DNA from: Pyrodictiaceae archaeon
GTDB taxonomy: Archaea > Thermoproteota > Thermoprotei_A > Sulfolobales > Pyrodictiaceae
Assembly: GCA_027033675.1 (NCBI GenBank)
Contig: JALVKZ010000096.1
Span: 1-14,480, forward strand
DNA length: 14,480 nucleotides
Reading direction: 5' to 3'
In this document: positions 1-6,519 of the stretch, in pieces
How positions within the stretch are numbered: position 1 is the first letter of the stretch
How the letters are laid out: each line of letters begins with the position of its first letter
Made by a program: the position numbers and the translations under genes
Notes under the pieces: generated by a model
What the model was told of the DNA's origin: nothing
Database searches by the model: none
The model's input: only the letters and a program-made list of their open reading frames with translations

Positions 1-18
1 CCCAAACAATCTTATCCA

Positions 19-26
19 CTATAAAG
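19..26 (+). promoter_or_regulatory. TATA box of the membrane protein/regulator operon
   Basis: CTATAAAG matches an archaeal box A. Adding about 26 nt puts transcription start near position 48, leaving a 5' leader of about 17 nt before the ATG at 65. No good SD precedes that ATG. The placement is inferred from spacing only. Confidence 0.5.
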
Positions 27-32
27 GGCTTC

Positions 33-63
33 GCGAAAACTATGCTAGAGACTGGGTTTTCGC
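33..63. repeat. Inverted repeat, candidate operator
   Basis: GCGAAAAC at 33-40 and GTTTTCGC at 56-63 are perfect 8-bp inverted copies with a 15-bp spacer, so equivalent bases lie about two helical turns apart. The repeat spans the predicted transcription start and ends one base before the start codon at 65. That position suits a repressor site, and the operon's second gene encodes a winged-helix protein. An RNA hairpin over the start codon is the alternative reading. Confidence 0.4.
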
Positions 64-64
64 T

Positions 65-661
65 ATGTCCTCTATAAGGGATTTCGAAGAAGCCCTAAGG
101 ATAATAGAGAAACACCTAGATTTCGCCCGGCTCGTTTATCGGAGCTTGCCCTTCGTGTTCTGGGCAGGCGTTATACCATTACTGTACATTGCCGCGTCGT
201 TTATGCCAGGCACGGGGAAGCAGACAGCACTAGGCCTAGGTATAAGTGTTGGTCTTACACTCTGGTTCCTCTTAGAAGAGAACACGGCGTATAAGGCTCT
301 CGAAAGACTAGACACTGTTCTAGGTAGAGAAACCAAGAGTCCAAGGCTCTACATGGTTTCTCAAATATTCTCGTGGGTCACGGGGGCAATTATTGCCTAT
401 ATCTCTATGAAGCTGGGGCTTCCGGAACCTGCATGGCCTCTAGTATTCTTTGGTATGGGCATGGGCTTGTTCATGGTTGTTGACAAGGTCTTTAGAGGCA
501 CGTACGACAAAGAGATGATTATAGCATGTGCTCTGCCCCTCCTATCGCTCCCTATTATGCAGAGATCTCCGCTGCCAGGAGAGGACTTTACAGTAATGAT
601 TGTGTCCTCCTCGCTCGCACTTACAGGGCTTCTTTATCTCAGGAGGGCATTTAGGAGATGA
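65..661 (+). CDS. Six-helix integral membrane protein of unknown function
   Basis: I do not recognise a named family. The 198-residue product has an amphipathic N-terminus (1-28) followed by about six hydrophobic segments near residues 29-46, 54-71, 98-114, 122-140, 150-165 and 174-191. It ends in a basic tail (RRAFRR), which suggests a cytoplasmic C-terminus. It has no signal peptide with a cleavage site and no obvious catalytic motif. Its stop codon overlaps the start of the next gene in an ATGA arrangement, so it is translationally coupled to a winged-helix regulator. Pairing a small membrane protein with such a regulator is common in archaea and suggests an autoregulated sensor or stress-response unit, which is inference. 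The ATG start is supported by the TATA box at 19-26. Confidence 0.75.
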   Translation: MSSIRDFEEALRIIEKHLDFARLVYRSLPFVFWAGVIPLLYIAASFMPGTGKQTALGLGISVGLTLWFLLEENTAYKALERLDTVLGRETKSPRLYMVSQIFSWVTGAIIAYISMKLGLPEPAWPLVFFGMGMGLFMVVDKVFRGTYDKEMIIACALPLLSLPIMQRSPLPGEDFTVMIVSSSLALTGLLYLRRAFRR

Positions 662-1008
662 GAGAAAACAAGAATTCTAGCGACCTAGGTAAGATATCCC
701 ATAGCCCTCTCGGAAACCCAATAAGGCTAGCCATAGCCCTTTATCTCCTACCAAGACAAGGCGCATACTTCTCCTCAATAGCGAAAGCGCTAGGCCTCTC
801 CCATGGGAATCTACGACACCACCTAAACGTAATGCTGCAACACGGCCTCATAGAGGAGAGATACGTCATAGATAAGCGGCCAAGAAAACTCATAATACTC
901 ACCATGAAGGGAGCAAGAGAACTCAACAAGATACTCAGCGCCTTTAACACGCTAATCTCAAGTAGCCAGGGCGCGGAAACGGAGAAGCCAAGAGAGCAAG
1001 ACCAGTAG
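658..1008 (+). CDS. Winged-helix (ArsR/HTH_34-like) transcriptional regulator
   Basis: This is a 116-residue DNA-binding protein. A winged helix-turn-helix occupies about residues 18-90. The stretch beginning LGNPIRLAIALYLL is the first helix, and the segment around SSIAKALGLSHGNLRHHLNVM is the helix-turn-recognition helix. The following GLIEERYVIDKRPRKLIILT forms the beta wing, and a further helix, GARELNKIL, may mediate dimerisation. The C-terminal 20 residues are polar and probably disordered. The start overlaps the membrane-protein stop (ATGA). The nearest candidate target is the inverted repeat at 33-63, so autoregulation is likely, but the ligand is unknown. The family resembles the winged-helix domain called HTH_34 in Pfam; that assignment is from memory. 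Confidence 0.8.
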   Translation: MRENKNSSDLGKISHSPLGNPIRLAIALYLLPRQGAYFSSIAKALGLSHGNLRHHLNVMLQHGLIEERYVIDKRPRKLIILTMKGARELNKILSAFNTLISSSQGAETEKPREQDQ

Positions 1009-1111
1009 TTAAGCTGCTCAAGAACAGAGACGAGCAGTCCAACCACGGACTTGGGATACATAGTTGTGATCTAGGGGTCCTTGGCTTCCGCGTGCTCCTT
1101 GGCGCGCTAGG

Positions 1112-1142
1112 CTTAAAGAACTAGGTGCTCAAGGTATTAAAG
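1112..1142 (+). promoter_or_regulatory. Promoter of secY, probably leaderless
   Basis: TATTAAAG at 1135-1142 is centred about 25 nt before the GTG start at 1163, so the transcript would begin at or next to the start codon. A second box, CTTAAAG at 1112-1118, would start transcription near 1141 and leave a 22-nt leader. Both are assigned by spacing only. Confidence 0.45.
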
Positions 1143-1162
1143 CCGCGGCTCAATAGTGGGGC

Positions 1163-2554
1163 GTGGGGCGGCTAGTATTGCCAGGTGTCCTTGAGGCTCT
1201 TGCCGAGATTTCGAAGTATATTCCGGCGGTGGAGAAGGCTGCTAGGCGTCCATCGCTTCCTACAAGGCTTATGTGGACGGGTATAGTCGTCCTACTCTAT
1301 CTCATAATGACCGAGATCCCTCTCGTGGGGGTTAAGATAACGGGTGCTGCAACGTCGGCCACGCTGACCTATATGTTGCTGGGCATGAACCTGGGCACGT
1401 TGATGACCCTGGGTATAGGCCCGATAGTAACTGCTGGTATAGTGCTTGAGGTGTTGGTCGGTGGCGGCTTAATAGAGATGGATCTAACAAAGCCCCGTGA
1501 TAGGAAAATATTCATGGGCGCTCAGCGCACATTGGCAATACTCTTCGCAATACTAGAGGCAGCTGCCTACGCGTTCGGTTGCCGCTTCTGGAGAGTACCT
1601 GGTGCAACACTAGGTACTTGCCCAGTAGGCCTTGATGTGAAGCTGCTAGTCATATTACAGCTAACTGTAGCAACACTGATACTCATGTGGTTCGACGAGC
1701 TAGTCCGCAATGGCTGGGGTATTGGCTCAGCGCTTAGCATGTTCATAGTAGCTAACGTCGTCAAGGGCATGTTCTGGCAACTAGCAGGCACCGTGAAGTA
1801 CCGCGGCGAGTACTATGGGTGGCTAACACAGGTAATCATGCAGCACGACCCAGCCATCCTCAGACTAGGCTTACCAGATATGATCGGATTCCTTGCAACC
1901 ATAGCCATAATCATGTTGTTGGCGTACTTCCAGCTAATGAGGGTATACATACCAGTCACTAGCCCGAGGTACGGCAGCATTAAGACAAGGATACCGCTGA
2001 ACTTCATCTACGTAACAAACATACCTATACTCTTCGTAGCAATAACGGTGTCTGACCTACAGATACTGGCTAATATAATGGCAAGCGTTGCAGGCCCCAA
2101 CAGCCTCTGGACAAAAGCGATAGCATACATGTACGCCTACATGAGTCCTCCCAGAGGATTGCTAGAGTCCATACAACACCCGCTTCACTTCCTAACATTC
2201 ACTGTATCATGGCTAGCCCTAGGTCTCCTCTTCGGCTTCATCTGGGTCGAGGTAGCAGGGCTAAGCCCACGCCAGCAAGCAGAGAACATAATCAAGTCAG
2301 GTATGGAGCTACCAGGCATAAGGAGGAATATAAAGCTCCTGGAGAGAATACTAGCCCGCTACATCTATCCATTGACGGTTATAAGCTCGCTCCTAGTGAC
2401 AGGCATAGCCATACTGGCAGACTTCTTCGGAGCCTACGGAAGCGGCTCGGGCCTAGTGCTGCTAGTGGGCATAATCTATAGCTTCTACGAGGCACTGGTA
2501 TACGAGAGAACACTAGAGATGTACCCAGCGCTACAGAGAATACTCGGCCGCTAA
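1163..2554 (+). CDS. secY: Preprotein translocase subunit SecY
   Basis: SecY is the central pore of the Sec translocon in the cytoplasmic membrane. It passes unfolded proteins outward and releases membrane helices sideways. The 463-residue product has the usual ten-helix pattern and family length. Diagnostic blocks are the plug and helix 2 region with GIGPIVTAGIVLEVL at about 84-98, DELVRNGWGIGSALSMF at about 168-184, and the cytoplasmic loop before TM6 with SPRYGSIKTRIPLNFIYVTN at about 267-286. GTG is the start. It lies behind a good TATA box, so the mRNA may be leaderless. In most archaea secY ends the rpl15 operon, but here the upstream genes are unrelated, so secY starts its own unit. 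The downstream adkA and EMC3-like genes are its usual companions. Confidence 0.97.
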   Translation: MGRLVLPGVLEALAEISKYIPAVEKAARRPSLPTRLMWTGIVVLLYLIMTEIPLVGVKITGAATSATLTYMLLGMNLGTLMTLGIGPIVTAGIVLEVLVGGGLIEMDLTKPRDRKIFMGAQRTLAILFAILEAAAYAFGCRFWRVPGATLGTCPVGLDVKLLVILQLTVATLILMWFDELVRNGWGIGSALSMFIVANVVKGMFWQLAGTVKYRGEYYGWLTQVIMQHDPAILRLGLPDMIGFLATIAIIMLLAYFQLMRVYIPVTSPRYGSIKTRIPLNFIYVTNIPILFVAITVSDLQILANIMASVAGPNSLWTKAIAYMYAYMSPPRGLLESIQHPLHFLTFTVSWLALGLLFGFIWVEVAGLSPRQQAENIIKSGMELPGIRRNIKLLERILARYIYPLTVISSLLVTGIAILADFFGAYGSGSGLVLLVGIIYSFYEALVYERTLEMYPALQRILGR

Positions 2555-2701
2555 CCTCCTGCCTTCTTCGCCAGCTCTCTCAACAAAACCCCCATGTACT
2601 CAGACATAGTTCTTTGCCTCAACTAGCTATAGGGCGCTATCAGTGTCGCTGCATAGGAGTAGTGGATAAGCACTAGCTAAACTACTTATGCTCAGCCGCA
2701 T

Positions 2702-2732
2702 TAGCCTAGGGCACGGGCTTGCCCCGAGGCTA
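2702..2732 (+). promoter_or_regulatory. Strong hairpin in the secY-adkA intergenic region
   Basis: TAGCCT (2702-2707) pairs with AGGCTA (2727-2732), and GGGCA (2709-2713) pairs with TGCCC (2720-2724) around a 6-nt loop. This makes 11 base pairs with a small 1x2 internal loop. It ends 41 nt before the adkA start. No T-run follows, so it is not a standard terminator, and an RNA leader structure controlling adkA is possible. The rest of the 219-bp gap shows no gene. Confidence 0.45.
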
Positions 2733-2773
2733 GCTAAGTATGGTAGGAGTCGTGGAGGAGAGGGGTAGGGAAG

Positions 2774-3391
2774 ATGGTGCTCCGGAACCCATTCACAACG
2801 ATAATCGTTACCGGCGTACCTGGTGTAGGCAAAACCACGGTTCTTACACAGGTAAGAAGCATACTAGACTCTAAGGGTAAGAAGTACATCGTGGTTAACT
2901 TCGGCGACTACATGTTCAAGGTTGCTTCAAGCAAGGGCTGGGTTAAGCACAGGGATGAGATGAGGCACCTGCCGCTGATGAGGCAGCTAGAGCTGCAGGA
3001 GTACGCGGCGGAGGCGATAAGGCTTGACGCCGAGAAAGTGCTAGGTGAGGGCGACATACTTCTCGTAGATACTCACGCGGTTATACGTACTGATACTGGT
3101 TACTGGCCTGGGCTCCCCGAGGAGGTAGTAAAGAACCTTAGGCCGGATTCGATAGTAGTGATAGAGTCCCCGCCCGAGCTCATCGTTGCTAGGCAGAAGA
3201 GGGATCCAACAAGATACCGAGCCGACTTAGCTAGGGTAGAGGTGGTGAAGGAGCTTCTAGACATGGCTCGGCTAGCAGCGATGTCTAGTGCCGTGCTTGT
3301 CGCTGCTAGCGTCTATACTGTTGAGAACGTTGAGGGAGATCCAAGCATAGCTGCTAATAAGATTGTTAAGCTCGCGGAGAAGCTTCGCTGA
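2774..3391 (+). CDS. adkA: Archaeal adenylate kinase
   Basis: AdkA catalyses ATP + AMP to 2 ADP in the cytoplasm. It is the short, lidless archaeal type (usually a trimer, about 190-200 residues), and the 205-residue product fits. The P-loop GVPGVGKTT is at 14-22 (Lys20). DTHAVIRT is at 99-106, QKRDPTR at 141-147, and EGDPSIAAN at 187-195; these blocks match my memory of Sulfolobus AdkA. A purine-rich SD region (GGAGGAGAGGGG) precedes the ATG. Twelve bases separate its stop from the EMC3-like gene, so the two are co-transcribed. The 219-bp gap from secY holds a hairpin and perhaps a separate promoter. Confidence 0.96.
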   Translation: MVLRNPFTTIIVTGVPGVGKTTVLTQVRSILDSKGKKYIVVNFGDYMFKVASSKGWVKHRDEMRHLPLMRQLELQEYAAEAIRLDAEKVLGEGDILLVDTHAVIRTDTGYWPGLPEEVVKNLRPDSIVVIESPPELIVARQKRDPTRYRADLARVEVVKELLDMARLAAMSSAVLVAASVYTVENVEGDPSIAANKIVKLAEKLR

Positions 3392-3402
3392 GGAAACCAG
3401 GC

Positions 3403-3900
3403 ATGGCGGTGAGTATAACGTTCTATACTTTTTACCTAGCAGTGCTAGGGTTCGTGGCCACGCTGCTCTCAGAGTACACGTTTCACACCTTTACTCGGCT
3501 TCGCCTAGTCCGGGCAAGAGCGGAGCTGGAAGCGGCTATAGCGGAGCTAAGGAGCATAACCAGGGATAAGCGGGGCCAGAGGAAGAGAAGCAAGCTAGCA
3601 GCACGAGTAAACATGATGTACGCGACAGTTAAGCGCTATACCCTTTACCGGACAATGCTTCTGCTAGGCTTCTATACAGTCGCGGTGCTCGTGAGCATTT
3701 CTAACCAGGTACTGGTACCATCGCGTTGCCCCATACCATTCATAACAGCTAGGCTCGAGACAACGGCGGGCTCAATACCTGTTACCTCCTCAGCCATTGT
3801 TCTCGCTCTCTCGTTTCTATCATCGATATTCATCGTGCGGGAGGATGTAGTAGGATTATTAATGCTTAAGATACTCCAGCGCAGACCTAGCAAAGAGTAG
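3403..3900 (+). CDS. EMC3/TMCO1-like (DUF106) Oxa1-superfamily membrane protein
   Basis: The 165-residue product has three membrane segments, at about 5-24, 82-103 and 127-145. Between the first two is a charged, helical stretch (about 38-75, rich in Arg, Lys and Glu) that forms the cytoplasmic coiled coil typical of the Oxa1/YidC superfamily. Archaeal DUF106 proteins of this size sit next to secY-adkA and are regarded as relatives of eukaryotic EMC3 and TMCO1, which insert membrane helices alongside or instead of Sec. The position between adkA (12-bp gap) and rpl34e (12-bp gap) is the conserved archaeal one. The family call rests on topology plus context rather than on a single motif. Confidence 0.85.
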   Translation: MAVSITFYTFYLAVLGFVATLLSEYTFHTFTRLRLVRARAELEAAIAELRSITRDKRGQRKRSKLAARVNMMYATVKRYTLYRTMLLLGFYTVAVLVSISNQVLVPSRCPIPFITARLETTAGSIPVTSSAIVLALSFLSSIFIVREDVVGLLMLKILQRRPSKE

Positions 3901-3912
3901 CGGGGATAGGCA

Positions 3913-4227
3913 ATGCCGCGCCCGCGTCACCGGACAGGCTCGTTTAGGAAGATACATGTAAGACTACCTGGAGGAGAGACGGTAGTACACTATGAGAAGC
4001 GGCGACCAGGACCAGCCCGGTGCGCGATTTGTGGCCGGCCACTAAGCGGTGTACCGAGACTGAGACCGGTGGAGCTACGCAAGCTACCGAAAACAGCTAA
4101 GAGACCAGAGAGGCCATTCGGTGGCATGATATGTCACGAGTGCCTAGAGAAGCTGATAAAGAAGAGCGTGAGGACACAGTTAATAACAAGGCTCCAAGAG
4201 TTAAGAAAAGCACCCACAGCCGCCTAG
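3913..4227 (+). CDS. rpl34e: Large-subunit ribosomal protein L34e
   Basis: This is a 104-residue basic ribosomal protein (eL34) of the 50S subunit, absent from bacteria. The zinc-ribbon pairs are C37-x2-C40 (CAIC) and C74-x2-C77 (CHEC). The conserved block RPFGGMICHECLEKLI at 67-82 and a basic N-terminus (MPRPRHRTGSFRKIHVRLPGG) are diagnostic. It starts with ATG 12 bp after the EMC3-like gene. Behind it comes a 217-bp gap that contains a T5 run (4306-4310) and a small tandem repeat. In many archaea cmk follows rpl34e closely, so the long gap is somewhat unusual and may mark a break in the operon. Confidence 0.96.
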   Translation: MPRPRHRTGSFRKIHVRLPGGETVVHYEKRRPGPARCAICGRPLSGVPRLRPVELRKLPKTAKRPERPFGGMICHECLEKLIKKSVRTQLITRLQELRKAPTAA

Positions 4228-4300
4228 ACAACCTAGCCCCGGTACAGGGAAAGTCCTTTGTATTTGTGCCCATATGGTGCTTTGTAAGCCCTCTAGGACT

Positions 4301-4312
4301 CAAGGTTTTTGA
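4301..4312 (+). terminator. Possible T-run terminator after rpl34e
   Basis: A TTTTT run at 4306-4310 lies 79 bp after the L34e stop. Archaeal RNA polymerase can terminate at short T-runs without a hairpin, but a single T5 is weak evidence. Confidence 0.25.
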
Positions 4313-4327
4313 CTAGAAGCCTGACGT

Positions 4328-4349
4328 GCTAGGCCCTTGCTAGGCCCCT
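4328..4349 (+). repeat. Two-copy 11-bp tandem repeat in the rpl34e-cmk gap
   Basis: GCTAGGCCCTT (4328-4338) is followed directly by GCTAGGCCCCT (4339-4349), one mismatch apart. A related GGCTAGGCTC occurs at 4402-4411. The role is unknown, and it may be simple slippage in a non-coding gap. Confidence 0.4.
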
Positions 4350-4444
4350 CGTCTCCACTAACTAGCTGAGTTGTCTCCGTAACGTCTTGGCAAGGATGCC
4401 TGGCTAGGCTCAGACTGCTTGCTCGTCAAAAAGGTGTGAATGTA

Positions 4445-5059
4445 TTGGCTCTATTCGCTAAACATGGCTGCGGGGACAAGAAGGGCCCCACAATAGCCTT
4501 TAGCGGGCCACCAGGCGGTGGTAAGACTACTTACGCTAAGAGGCTTGCCGAGGAGCTTGGCCTAGAGTATTACTCGGCAGGCTCTATTTTCCGCGAGTAT
4601 GCTCGCGAGAGAGGCGTTAGCCTCGAGGAGCTGAACAGACTTGCCGAGAAAGACCCTAGCATTGATTACGAGATAGATTCGCATACCTATCGACTAGGGT
4701 GTAAAGGAAACGTCGTCCTCGAGGGCCACCTAGTTGCCTGGGTGGTTTCCTCGGTAGCCGATGTGAAGATCTACATCACCGCCCCCCTAGAGATAAGGGT
4801 TGAGCGAATAGCTAGGCGCGAGGCTAGGAGCAGGAGCGAGGTTTTCCGCGAAACAGTAGCGCGGGAGTACCTCCACCGCCACCGCTTCCTAAAGCTCTAC
4901 GGAATAGACATTGCTAACCTACAGATATTCAACCTGATACTAGACACAGGTTACCTGAGCCCCGACGAGGCCTACACCATAGTAAGGAACTTTGTCTGCT
5001 CCACATTGTCTCGCAAAGGCTTCAAGCCAAGAGGCTGCAGTGAAGAGAAACAAAGGTAA
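4445..5059 (+). CDS. cmk: Cytidylate kinase
   Basis: Phosphorylates CMP/dCMP with ATP. The P-loop reads GPPGGGKTT, about residues 21-29 from the chosen start. SAGSIFREYARERG supplies the NMP-binding helix, IDYEIDSH and LEGHLVAWV follow, and the LID-like RREARSRSEV and the C-terminal REYLHRHRFLKLYGID are family blocks. The frame is open from GTG 4436. That GTG is part of a GGTG SD, and TTG 4445 lies 8 nt after it, so I prefer TTG (204 residues). The protein has an N-terminal extension of about 15 residues (ALFAKHGCGDKKG) and a C-terminal tail with two cysteines compared with the usual archaeal enzyme. It sits 46 bp before rpl14e, its usual neighbour. Confidence 0.93.
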   Translation: MALFAKHGCGDKKGPTIAFSGPPGGGKTTYAKRLAEELGLEYYSAGSIFREYARERGVSLEELNRLAEKDPSIDYEIDSHTYRLGCKGNVVLEGHLVAWVVSSVADVKIYITAPLEIRVERIARREARSRSEVFRETVAREYLHRHRFLKLYGIDIANLQIFNLILDTGYLSPDEAYTIVRNFVCSTLSRKGFKPRGCSEEKQR

Positions 5060-5062
5060 CGC

Positions 5063-5068
5063 TTAAAG
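5063..5068 (+). promoter_or_regulatory. Possible internal TATA box before rpl14e
   Basis: TTAAAG, inside GCTTAAAGGA, would start transcription near 5092, just before the GGGAGG SD (5092-5097) that serves the ATG at 5106. It may give extra rpl14e transcripts. The only evidence is spacing. Confidence 0.25.
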
Positions 5069-5105
5069 GATTCACTTGCAGAGCCTAGCGCGGGAGGGTT
5101 GAGAG

Positions 5106-5402
5106 ATGCCCGCGGTAGAGGTTGGCAGGCTCTGTGTAAAGACACGTGGCCGAGAAGCTGGCAGGAAATGCGTAATAGTAGAGATAATAGATGACAACTT
5201 CGTCGTCATAACTGGGCCAAAGGACGTCTCCGGAGTAAAGAGGAGAAGAGCAAACATTAACCACATAGAACTCTTACCCGAGAAGATAAACATCGAGCCA
5301 GGCGCAAGCGACGACGAGGTAAGAAAGGCCCTAGAGGAAGCAGGGCTACTAGACTTCATGAAGGAACGGGTAAGAGTAGAGCTAAAACCAGGCCTACTCT
5401 AA
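5106..5402 (+). CDS. rpl14e: Large-subunit ribosomal protein L14e
   Basis: This 98-residue archaeal/eukaryotic ribosomal protein (eL14) has an SH3-like KOW fold. The N-terminus [35 protein letters not shown] is split across the KOW barrel, and [13 protein letters not shown] is the conserved basic block. The C-terminus ([21 protein letters not shown]) is helical. GGGAGG at 5092-5097 lies 8 nt before the ATG. It is the last gene on this strand before a minus-strand HEPN/MNT pair. The usual order in archaea is rpl14e followed directly by cbf5, so that pair appears to be an insertion into the conserved string. Confidence 0.96.
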   Translation: MPAVEVGRLCVKTRGREAGRKCVIVEIIDDNFVVITGPKDVSGVKRRRANINHIELLPEKINIEPGASDDEVRKALEEAGLLDFMKERVRVELKPGLL

Positions 5403-5546
5403 CCAGTCAATTCTATAGCGGATAGCGAACAAGAGCACTGGTGACCCATTCCGGGCTCTTTTCCGGAGCACCCTTCCTGTAGAACTAGCCCTCTCCTCTG
5501 TGGCCCAGGGGCTGGTTAGAAGGGGGTTTAGCTAGTGGTCCCTGCT

Positions 5547-5873
5547 TCATTGCTCGGTTATTTCTATTAGTTTTGCTCTCTTCCTATAGTATTCTAACAT
5601 CTCTTTTGGTACAACGTGTATCTCAAAGGGATCCTTTATACCATGGCTCCAGAGGGCCGCCAGTACTTCTCCGGGAGGCTTGTCTGTTACCACTAGGATA
5701 TCTATGTCGCTTGAGAGCAAGTGCCTCCCTTCTGCTACGCTGCCAAACAAGTAGACCTTGGCGTCCCTGTCTAGCTGTCTGATCACCCTGGCTATCAATG
5801 CAAGGTACTTGTCCAGCTCTCTATGGATTCTTGCTCTACGCTTGGCTTCCTCTACAAGCAGTTTCTCTGACAA
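5547..5873 (-). CDS. MNT-type minimal nucleotidyltransferase (antitoxin-like)
   Basis: A 108-residue member of the Pol-beta nucleotidyltransferase superfamily. The active-site signature is complete: G44-S45, ten residues, then D56-x-D58 (SSDIDILVV). The third acidic residue is probably E84 in FEIHVV. The start is TTG. On the minus strand an almost perfect SD, GGAGGTGAT, lies 5 nt upstream, which settles the start although it lies 38 bp inside the HEPN gene. In studied HEPN/MNT pairs the MNT protein neutralises the HEPN RNase, in at least one system by adding AMP to a tyrosine. Whether this pair acts as a toxin-antitoxin is inference. Confidence 0.9.
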   Translation of the reverse strand: MSEKLLVEEAKRRARIHRELDKYLALIARVIRQLDRDAKVYLFGSVAEGRHLLSSDIDILVVTDKPPGEVLAALWSHGIKDPFEIHVVPKEMLEYYRKRAKLIEITEQ

Positions 5874-6243
5874 TGCGTATCACCTCCTCAACGGTCTCCC
5901 TTAGTCTCTGGACCTCTTCTGCAGTGTATTCTCTAGGCACGTACCTCGAGGAGATGTAGGCGTCCTCTAGGGCACCCAGCTCAACACTAAACCTGGTTAG
6001 GAGCTTCCTCGGCTCTTCTCTACCGCTGGCTTCGCTTATGAGCTCTAGTAGCCTCCTAACACTATGAATCCTGGGATAATCTAGTCCCAGCTCTAAGAGA
6101 CAAGCTTTGAGAAACAATTGGAGAGACTGCTCAAGGCTAAAAGCAGCTAGATCATAGAATCCCTTACTGATCTGCATTAGTGCTGTCTCGTAGAACCTCC
6201 TAGACCTCTCAAGTAGTAGCTCGTGTTCCTCCCTCTTTGTCAC
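5836..6243 (-). CDS. HEPN domain protein, partner of the MNT protein
   Basis: A four-helix HEPN protein. The family pattern runs RSRRFYETALMQISKGFYD, then LAAFSLEQSLQLFLKACLLE with its buried Gln-Ser-Leu, then the LDYPRIHSVRRLLELI block (tHsl-LL), and the late-helix SSRYVPREY. The frame opens at TTG 6294 (152 residues). I prefer GTG 6243 (135 residues) because GGTGG lies 7 nt upstream of it and a TATA box at 6283-6290 would start the mRNA near 6261. The first 17 residues of the longer form (MHKDTVQVERRRDGGYV) do not look like the domain. The catalytic R-x4-6-H motif of HEPN RNases is not present, so nuclease activity is doubtful. It overlaps the MNT gene by 38 bp. Confidence 0.83.
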   Translation of the reverse strand: MTKREEHELLLERSRRFYETALMQISKGFYDLAAFSLEQSLQLFLKACLLELGLDYPRIHSVRRLLELISEASGREEPRKLLTRFSVELGALEDAYISSRYVPREYTAEEVQRLRETVEEVIRIVRETACRGSQA

Positions 6244-6282
6244 AACGTATCCACCGTCCCGTCTACGCTCCACTTGTACAGT

Positions 6283-6290
6283 ATCTTTAT
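6283..6290 (-). promoter_or_regulatory. Candidate TATA box of the HEPN/MNT operon
   Basis: On the minus strand ATAAAGAT is centred about 26 nt before a predicted start near 6261. That leaves an 18-nt leader with the GGTGG SD (6255-6251) and GTG 6243. It falls inside the longer reading frame from TTG 6294, which argues against that start. Confidence 0.35.
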
Positions 6291-6519
6291 GCAAGGTGTT
6301 CTCTATTAGTCTCTCACCCAGCCTCGTCCCCTAGGCAGCACAGCTATTGCTCCTCTGCTTGCTCGGCACCAGCTAGCCCTATTGTCTAGCACCTGGTTCT
6401 CCTGGGACGCACTTCTTGTAAAGCTCTTTAGGTTCTACCCGGTGTACCACGTATCTTGCAAGAGGGGTGCTGCCCCTAGGCGCTTGGCTAGGGAGCATTG
6501 CTGAGCGGTGAATGGTTGG

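Noticed and set aside
2209..2481. Plus-strand reading frame inside secY
   Set aside because: It is fully inside secY in another frame, with no motif and no start signal.
6463..6493. Alternative hairpins AGGGG/CCCCT and CCCTA/TAGGG before cbf5 as an H/ACA RNA or riboswitch
   Set aside because: The stems are only 5 bp, mutually exclusive, and no ACA box or guide pocket is seen.
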